The notes under the pieces were generated by a model. The model was given only the letters and a program-made list of their open reading frames with translations, was not told the origin of the DNA and ran no database searches. Position numbers and translations under genes: made by a program. This document shows, piece after piece, positions 56,741 to 64,000 of a DNA stretch of 64,000 bases (positions are counted from its first letter, which is position 1; every line of letters begins with the position of its first letter). The stretch spans positions 141,706,343 through 141,770,342 of the forward strand of contig NC_135505.1 in NCBI RefSeq assembly GCF_052857255.1, in the 5' to 3' direction. This DNA comes from Amblyomma americanum. Lineage: Eukaryota > Arthropoda > Arachnida > Ixodida > Ixodidae.

Positions 56741-58541
56741 GTGAGTAAAACTTTCCTTCGTATGCCAAAGGATTCGCATGTGCGTGCCGTTGAGGTACGC
56801 GATTCGTTTTTATTGAGAGAACGTGTGGAAGGTCTGAACAGGGACATGTAAATATGATCGCTCTGAAATTAAGTGCCGCTGAGGATTAGCAACTTCGTGC
56901 ACAGGGATTGTGTGGCAAATGTTGGGAGCAAATTAGATTGCTCACAGAACGAGTATCGCTGCCCGGAAAGTTCCGCACCTTTTAAGAAAACAAATATGCC
57001 CGCGTTCACTTGACGAGAGAGACTGAAAAAAGAAAAAAAAAAGGAGGCGTTGTTCGAGTATTTTCCTTCGAATGAGACTTTCTCGCTGAAAAAAAGCTTG
57101 AGGCCTTTTTTGGTGCGCCTGCTCTTCTGACTCACCGACTGCATTTTAACTTGAAACAATGAACATGAAATCTCTTCACAATGGCGCACACAATTCCCCT
57201 TCATAGTAAAATAAAGGAAAAGTGCAGTCTATTTCGATTATGTGGGCTCCTAAGCAATCATTATGTTGTGTAAAGGCGAGAGCGTTACTTGTTGCTGAGT
57301 GTAGGGCTGCGGCGAAATACTACTGCAATGTGTAGTGCGGCTATGTAATTTTTGCGAGGCTCCAAAAGTTGCTTATTATGAGGTCGCGACAAAGCGAGAC
57401 GACAAATCGGTCATATTGCGATCTCTCAGCTGGGGTTTATTTGCGGAGTTCTCACCATGCCCTGCCGCCTACGGCCACGCTTTGCTGTCTCGAGTGGTGA
57501 TGTGGACGCGAGTGATTGAACCTCAGACGGTGAAGACGGCATAGCACCGCAATCTCGCTCTCCGAAAACTGAAGGCCAGCTGATGTTGACCGCGGGATTT
57601 TCCTTTTAATGCACTCGGTAGCTGCAGAAATATTCCGCTGTCTGCTCGCTCCTTCCTTCCCAAGAAAGCTATGCTCGATCCCAAGAAAGCTATGCACCAA
57701 CTCGCCCAGCAAGAAGTTCTTCTACATTCCTTCACCACGCCGACAGGTTTAAACTTGTGCATTGTCACCCCCGCGGTGACAATACACTCGTCATAACCCC
57801 CCCCCCCCCCCCCGCCCCCCGGGTTAATTACGGGGGGGGGGGGGGGTGCTTGCCACGCATTCCTGCCACGGCAACGGCGGGCTTTTCGCACAACGAGCCA
57901 AGGAATGCGAGAGCTGCCCTCGCATTAAAACGTTTAGCGACAGCCGTAACAGTGTACCGACTGCAGCTCACATCACTGATGCCACCTAATTGATTTCATT
58001 GCTCGGTATAAGATGCGCGGAAAGCCGCTTATAGTACACATGGCATAATTGTGCTCCTGTGCTTGTTACAAATAAAATTAGTGGTACTGTCCTAAAAATT
58101 TTATAACAGCTGAGAAAAAGTGAATTTGTTCGATTAGTAATGCATGCGAAAATAAAGCTTCACTTTTTCAGTGCATTCTGCATAGGCTTTTCTTGGTACC
58201 TGCTATCACTTATTTCGCACCCTGTCCTTGAGCACATGCACCCCCTCGTCTCTATGACCTGCATTGTTTGCTGCGAGCACATATTCATGATGACTGGAAT
58301 TTTTGTTCGCACGTTGCTATATTAATTATCTATACTTGGGGTCTGTAAATAAAATCTCTCTCTGGGTGCTCTACGGATGCTCTCCGTCAAGCAAGTGTAA
58401 AACAAAGTTTCATTTATGACACACTTGGTTATACTACACAGTTTTGGACATACCAGTTATATGATATACTTGGTTTTGTCTATATCATCTACAGTGAAAC
58501 AAAAATGCTAATGTGCCTCAACCTTACACATTCATTTGCAG
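56741..58541 (+). other. Transposase intron 1 with poly-C/poly-G hairpin
   Basis: An 1801-bp intron, long for this element class. 57799-57848 holds a run of about 17 C plus CCCCCC, a short linker around GGGTTAATTAC, and about 14 G: an inverted repeat that would fold strongly. ACCAACTCGCCCA at 57696-57708 marks a dispersed repeat seen also at 14683 and 53685. So part of the intron is probably a later insertion. Confidence 0.5.
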
Positions 58542-58635
58542 GCTCACTTTGAACCAAGCAGCTTTGAACAGCATCGTTCAGATGGATGGAAAAAGCTGAA
58601 GCCGAATGCAGTTCCAACTCTTTTTTCATTCAAAC
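58542..58635 (+). pseudogene. THAP transposase, exon 2 (THAP zinc finger, second part)
   Basis: The acceptor catttgcag and donor AAAC|GTAAGT border 94 nt. The frame starts AHFEPSSFE, giving the C-x2-H pair with C50, and ends LKPNAVPTLFSFK, the conserved AVPTIF box that closes THAP domains. It ends in phase 1. Both borders are canonical. Confidence 0.9.
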
Positions 58636-58947
58636 GTAAGTTGTTATTTCTAAAGTCCGGATAAGTATTATATAGCTATTGTTACCTGCATTGCTTACAA
58701 GCCGTCTCGGGAACATGCTTGTGGATAGCATTAAATAAAAAAAACATTTTTAACCTTCTGGAAATGTCGGGTTCGTGCACGTTAGCGTACAACATTAACA
58801 TGCTTGCTCCAGTTTATGTGCGTTCTCAAGAGTACACTGTAGAAAAGATGTGATCCTTGGTCCCAGCTTGCTTGTTGTAGAAAAGAATGTACTAGCTCGC
58901 CAGGTCGAATAAACCGATCTTAAAGTGCATATTTTTTTATGTTGCAG

Positions 58948-61387
58948 CTTTACCTAAGGAGCGAAAAGCACCGAAGGAGAGAGCGGCTTCAGAGATCTCG
59001 CTCTCAAATGGTAAACCAGATGCGACCCCCGTGGAAGCAAGCAGCTCGTCATGTGAAGGAATAACGCTCTCTGAGACCACGGAGCAGTCTCAATTCAGAC
59101 CTCCGCTTCAGGGAGATACATCCGAAATGGACTCGTTCCAGGTCAGCAATGTCATTGCTGAGTGTCCACAGCAGGTTCAGGATGCAGACAGGAGAGAGCA
59201 AGCCGGCGAAGCTAGTGGGACCCAGGCTGCTTCCTCGTATTCTGCAGAGCTGAAGAAGCAGCTAGCGGACATCACGAGGAAATACACAGACCTTCAGGAC
59301 CATCATGCCGCCGCCAGAAACAGTATTAAGGGCCTCAAAAATCAAGTTCAGAGGCTTGAAAGCGAAATCAGGAATTTTTCAAAAAATGTCAAGTTCCTGA
59401 ATGAAGATCAGCTCCGTGCTCTGTCTAGGAGCAACAACCGGGGCAATTCCTGGACGCCTGAAACGGTCAAGCAAGGCCTTCAAATTAAGTTCGCTTCCGG
59501 GACAACTGGATATGAAACGCTCAGAAAGCTGGAATATCCCCTTCCGTCAAACAGGACACTGACTCGCAGGCTCGAAGGTTTGAAGTTCCTTCCGGGGATA
59601 CTTCACGAGGTGATTGACGTCCTGCGGTGCAGGGCAATGGCCATGGAGGAGGTGGAGAAAGATTGCATCCTTTTTTTGGATTAAATGGAGATTTCAAGTG
59701 GATATGAGTTGGACCGTGCTGAAGATGCGCTCCTTGGAGGAAAGACGCTACCGCCAAAGCCTGACGAGCCTGCCAATCACGCGTTAGTGTTCATGCTAGG
59801 TGGTTTAAATCAGAGGTGGAAACAGGTGATCGCTTATGAATTCACCGGACATCATGTAGAGGGCTCTGTGCTCAAGCACTATGTCCTTGAGCTTGTTCAA
59901 TTATGCAGCCAGGTGTCCCTCAGAGTTCGTGTTGTGACATCTGATATGGGTGCGTCAAATCGAGCGATGTGGCGAGACTTTGGTTTTTCAAGCCACAGGA
60001 ACTCCTCAACTGTGTGCTCTATACCACACCCATGTATGGATGGAAAGCAACTGTTTTTCACGGCTGACCCTGCACACGTTCTCAAAAATCTCAGAGGACA
60101 GTTACTAAGTTCATCAGTTTTTACGTTGAGTGACGCCACTGTAAAGGAGAACAACCTGCCATCATCGGAGGTCAAACTCGAGCATGTTCAGGCTGTGCTC
60201 GACTATGACGCAGAGCACGAGCTCAAGGTAGCGCCCAACCTATGCGAGGTGCACACTAGCAGTGGCCATTTCACGAAAATGAAAGTTGGTGTTGCCGTTC
60301 AGTTTTTCCGCGAAGCACCAGCTGCTATTCGGTTTTTAATAAGAGCATCTGTAATTGAAGAAGAAGCTGAAACCACTGCATGGTTTTTGGAGCTCATTTT
60401 CAAATGGTATTCTCTAATGTCGTCTTGCAACCCAACAATGGCCTTAAGTCGCAGGAGTATGCCCAAGTATTATGCCGCCCTAGGCACGTTGCACACGGCA
60501 ATGGAGACCATTAGAAGTACGAAAATGGGGTCCACATCACTGTGGAAACCTTGCCAAGCTGCAGCCTTCTCATTGCAACAACCGTTGTCATTCACCTCCA
60601 AGAAGTGTTGCTGGGAAATGAGGGGTACGATTTTTTTCTTACCAGCAGACTCTTACAGGATTGTCTGGAGAACCTCTTTTCGGTGGTTCGACTAAGAAAA
60701 CCTGTGCCCAGTGCGTATGATATGAAATGCGCTCTGAGGCTTGTGAGCGTGAGCCAGTTTTTATTTACCCCACGGACGACGAGCTACGATCTCGATGACC
60801 GCGAATATCTGGTAGACCTTCTCTCCCAGGCAAAGAAAGAAAGGACAGAAGTGGAAGCTGATGAGATAAATGACTCAGAAATTCTGTTCATTGAAGAACT
60901 GTCCACAACAGAGTGCAGCATTCTACACTACATAGGAGGCTTCATTTTGAAAGGAATCTTGCCGTCCGTCAGCTGCCAGCAATGCAAGAATGCCCTACTG
61001 GGATGTGCTAGTGACGAACATGCCTCTCTGACTGCTCTGAAGGAATATGTGTCTGAAGGTGACAACCTAATTTATCCCAGTGATGATGTGATGCACATGC
61101 TCAAAATCTACGAGGAGCACTTTGTAGGGATAAACTCATGGTGCACAGGCAAACTAGTGACAATGAAGTCACCTGTCCGCTCACTTACAGCATACCTAGG
61201 AAAGGTCTGCTGCAAGCAAGCATACCGACCGCGCTTGAAGCTGTGCGCAAGCCATGATGAAGAAATACGGAAAACGCTGACCGACAGGTACGCAAGATTG
61301 AGACTGCGCATCTTCCTCCGACACCTTCAGAAAGCTCGTCTCAATGGTCACGCAAGCAAGACGTGTGCGGGAGTTAATTTAGCCTAA
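58948..61387 (+). pseudogene. THAP transposase, exon 3 (catalytic domain), two lesions
   Basis: The acceptor ttttttatgttgcag leads into LPKERKAPKERAA. A polar coiled-coil segment lies at about 59220-59400 (LKKQLADITRKYTDLQDHH). The P-type catalytic part follows: GLQIKFASGTTGYETLRKL, PLPSNRTLTRRL, KDCILFLD then TAA at 59682-59684 directly after the first conserved Asp. The frame continues unchanged with MEISSGYELDRAEDALLGG, VVTSDMGASNRAMW (second Asp) and FFTADPAHVLKNLR. At about 60550-60600 the reading moves by one missing base to ATTVVIHLQEVLLG and GYDFFLTSRLLQDCLENLFS (the acidic C-terminal motif), ending at 61387. Exons total 2687 nt, exactly one base short of 896 codons, close to the length of human THAP9. 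Confidence 0.92.
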
Positions 61388-62395
61388 GCTTCTATCCACG
61401 CTGAAGTACACTCATGCTGCTAGCATTAGCAGAGTTCCTATTTTTACACCTAATAAGTGTCCTAAATTGCACTGACTCCAGGTTCTGAAGACAAGGATAA
61501 TCTGTGCAAACATGCCTTCAAAGTACCCTAAAATATTTTTTTCGGGGCAAATAAACAACTTTCATGGTTTTAAACAATATTAATGATTGTTTGTTTTCAA
61601 CTAACCTCTGATCGCGGCAATAGATTGTTATTTTGTCTTTAAAACACTGTCTTAAGTGCGCGTTCAATATACTAATGCAGTCGACTCTCATTAGTTTGAC
61701 CTATTAATGACCTCAAAATTTCGATTCCATTCGAGTATAAACGGATGTATTTTCACTGCGACTAATAACTTTCCTCATCATTTGACCAATATACAGTGGT
61801 CCCGCCAAGTTCGAATGGCCGACTACACGCGTATAAAAATGCCTGGAGATATTTGGGGTTTTCAGTGCACAATGCATGCATGCGCGGCTCAGGTACTGCG
61901 ATATTCGGTTCGTGTACGTGTGGCGAATGCGCTGGCTTTTATTTCTTAGGACAAGGTACGTAAAGCACATTAATCTTTTTTCTTCTACAAAAAAAACGTC
62001 ATTCTAGGTTGACAATAAATGTGAATAAGGCAACTGGAGCGTTCTTAGTTAGTTACACAATTGAGTAATTGAATGCAATCTACCTGATTATGATATTGCT
62101 GTTATTAATTTATTTTAATCCTGCAGTTAGGTTCCTAGTGCGCTCTATGAACTCTTTCCAATCTAGCACCCGAGTCGCCGTGTGCTAGGAGAAACGACCA
62201 TCCAAATCTTAAAATATTTGGACAGTTGCCCCTTACAAGCCTGTTCTGTTGACACTTCATTAGAAAAGGCGTGAAACGCAGTTGTATTGTCTTTTGGTCG
62301 CGAAGACAAGCGCGCTTTTGCAGCGGCAAGTGCAAAAAGCCTGTTGGCGCACGCCCCGCGCCTCTGAAGTGGGCATGGCAATGGCGGCCGCCGTA
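61388..62395. other. 3' non-coding part of the THAP transposon
   Basis: AT-rich sequence with AATAAA at 61550-61555, then about 850 bp without recognised motifs up to the GC-rich right end (62300-62452). Short frames here have no domain. Confidence 0.6.
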
Positions 62396-62639
62396 GCAGA
62401 CGACGCAGTTGTCTTCACCTTCAGTGGAGCGGGCGCGCATCGAGACACCCTAATCTCAAATAGACGCGAGCGCCATCTCTGGGGTTTTGACTGCACCACG
62501 TTAGCTTTCTGTTTTCTCTTCTCCACCGCTACGCCCATTGGCTGCGCATGATCACATGGACAGTTTGCTGCATAACTGGTCTACGCTGACTCGCGCCTCG
62601 CATCGTCTGCGCCGGGCGCGGCTACTTCAAACCGCGGTC

Positions 62640-64000
62640 AGGTCGTTCTTTTGTCTCTGCACCGGGGAATCTCCACCCTCCTCAGCGCCAACATCGTGCG
62701 ACACGGCGACAGGGGCATGGCCCTTTACGTCTCCAAAGGCAGGACCTTAGCCGAGAAGCTGGCGGACGCTGCTCACAGAACCGCACTGACTGAATACATC
62801 GCGGAGGCGCTCGAGCAGCACACCGGCGAGATTGAAGCCAGCATGAATATGTCAAACATTGTAGCCATAATTCACGAGCTGATGTCCTTTGACAGAATAA
62901 CTTCCAGGAACGAAGACAACTTTCCAACAGCAGAGACAGTTAACGCGTCGCACTTCGCCACGCTTACGCAGCAAACGCAGCCTCGGCACTGGCTTAAGTT
63001 CGTCAACACGCTCTTGCATGGAACTTTCAGGCTGAGCGAAGAATCGCCTGTAATGAGCCATCACCTGACTCTTGTGAAGGCCGCAGTGGAGTACTTTGCA
63101 AAGAACCTGAGAATTGGGCTGATATACATTTTCCTGCACATAATTACGGAAGTCGGCCAATTTTACCACAAAAGCTCATTGAAAAGCGAAGCAGACGTGT
63201 GCCTCACTGCGAGCCAGGAAGTGATGGGGCCCAGCTGGCTAATCATTTTCTCAGGTCTCACACTGTCCCTGCTGTCGACGCCATCACGTGCCGGCAGCAT
63301 ATTCTATAGCGTTCGAAGGCTATCCTCGCAGCAGTTGCTAGACTACGCAATGGAGGAGGCGGACAAGATGAGAGCACTAGCGGCTCTTAAGGGCGTCGCC
63401 ACGCTTGTGGACTACGAGCCCCTGCATCCACGATCACCACCCAATGGCTCGGTCGTACCTCACTTAATTCTTGCCGACAATTTCTCTTACTATTAAGCGT
63501 CTCTCAAGGCTGTAGAAGCGAGACGACATCTGCAGGAGCCACCTTACCTCGCAGAGGTTCTCATCGCCGAATCATTCATGACGGGAGAGACCACCTACTC
63601 CCGCCTGGCGAACGCCATTGTGCTGCCGCCTGCAGTGAGACAACCCCCTATGATGTACTCTACCAGAGTCCCGCTTGAGTTTGACACGGGCACAGTTGGC
63701 GTCCTCTTAGCCAAGGAAGTGTTCCAAGCTGGTCTGCCCTCTGCCGGAAAAGGGAAGTCCTGGTAAGAACAGAACGTCAAGAGGTTTGTACAATGTGTTC
63801 AAAGTTCCATTATGGGCAATGCTTATATGTCCCTTCGACAAGGTCTCGAACTGTTCTCCTGGGCCCGTGCCGTTAAGGTCGCCCATAACGTGACGTTGCA
63901 CATGTACGGGGCCAATAGAGCCAAGGAGGACTTTGAGGAAGTCTGGACCGCAACACAGCAGACTTTCTTCCACCGGTTATGCCTGATGACCTGCAGCGCC
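62640..64000 (+). pseudogene. Truncated M13-like ectodomain copy with stops
   Basis: From 62640 (aggtcgttcttttgtctct) to the window edge the sequence follows the M13 terminal exon from 36366 at a constant offset of 26274, without net insertion or deletion. It differs at scattered bases. In-frame TAA codons stand at 63494-63496 (after NFSYY) and 63764-63766 (after KSW). The first ~150 bp of the exon, its acceptor and the membrane-anchor exon are missing upstream; an unrelated sequence takes their place 180 bp from the THAP transposon end. It retains the same KEVFQ in place of HExxH. It continues past the window. Confidence 0.92.

Larger units (their letters stand above)
56396..62452 (+). mobile_element. 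P-element/THAP9-like DNA transposon, complete with TIRs and TSD
   Basis: A 6057-bp element. The left end reads TAGGGTGCCTCGATGCGCGC; the complement of the right end reads TAGGGTGTCTCGATGCGCGC (19 of 20 identical), with weaker similarity continuing. Both ends are flanked by the same 8 bp, ATCTCAAA (56388-56395 and 62453-62460). 8-bp TSDs are the hallmark of P-superfamily transposons. Subterminal ggccattttcatgccc (left) and the complement of a similar right block may be internal inverted repeats. It contains a single three-exon THAP transposase gene on the plus strand and an AATAAA at 61550. Confidence 0.9.

Noticed and set aside
56391..56851. Overlapping minus-strand frames of 118-125 codons at the left end of the transposon
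   Set aside because: Antisense to the THAP exon and its GC-rich leader; the plus strand has a recognisable domain and splice donor.

Overview
The window is a repeat-rich stretch of a nuclear arthropod genome, almost certainly a hard tick (Ixodidae). Reasons: introns with GT/AG borders; many copies of tRNA-derived SINEs like the tick Ruka family; fragments of RTE-, I- and Jockey/CR1-like LINEs and a Penelope-like element; long low-complexity tracts; and an M13 (neprilysin-like) ectopeptidase and a TRAF-like gene of kinds that are expanded in ticks. The species assignment is inference. No operon, CRISPR or prokaryotic signal is seen.

Layout. 1-28 kb is mostly a transposon graveyard with no confidently recognised host gene; a few short possible exons lie at 1.7-2.5 kb. 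It contains a 4.65-kb head-to-tail duplication (15355-20004 and 20005-24653) whose copies look the same except for one T in a homopolymer. 28.1-37.9 kb (+ strand) holds a multi-exon M13 gene: a long repeat-rich cytosolic exon (28127-29258), a possible small exon (30977-31182), a membrane-anchor exon (34446 or 34492 to 34866) and a large ectodomain exon (36213-37861). The zinc-binding HExxH position reads KEVFQ, so the product is predicted to be a pseudo-peptidase. A truncated copy of the ectodomain exon with two stops lies at 62640-64000. 38-51 kb is again repeats: a Penelope-like insertion with target-site duplication (TSD) at 45 kb, a solo LTR at 46.7 kb, SINE/LINE nests at 42 and 49 kb. 51.7-55.05 kb (- strand) is a two-exon TRAF-like gene with RING, zinc-finger, coiled-coil and MATH parts (484 aa).

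56396-62452 is a complete P-element/THAP9-like DNA transposon: terminal inverted repeats (TIRs) about 20 bp long, an 8-bp TSD (ATCTCAAA), and a three-exon THAP transposase of about 895 codons broken by only one nonsense codon and one single-base frameshift. With the inactive M13 gene and its pseudogene, this is the most notable content.

The host genes do not form a pathway. TRAF-like proteins act in cytosolic signalling, and M13 proteins are type II membrane ectoproteins. The rest of the window records waves of retrotransposon and DNA-transposon insertion.
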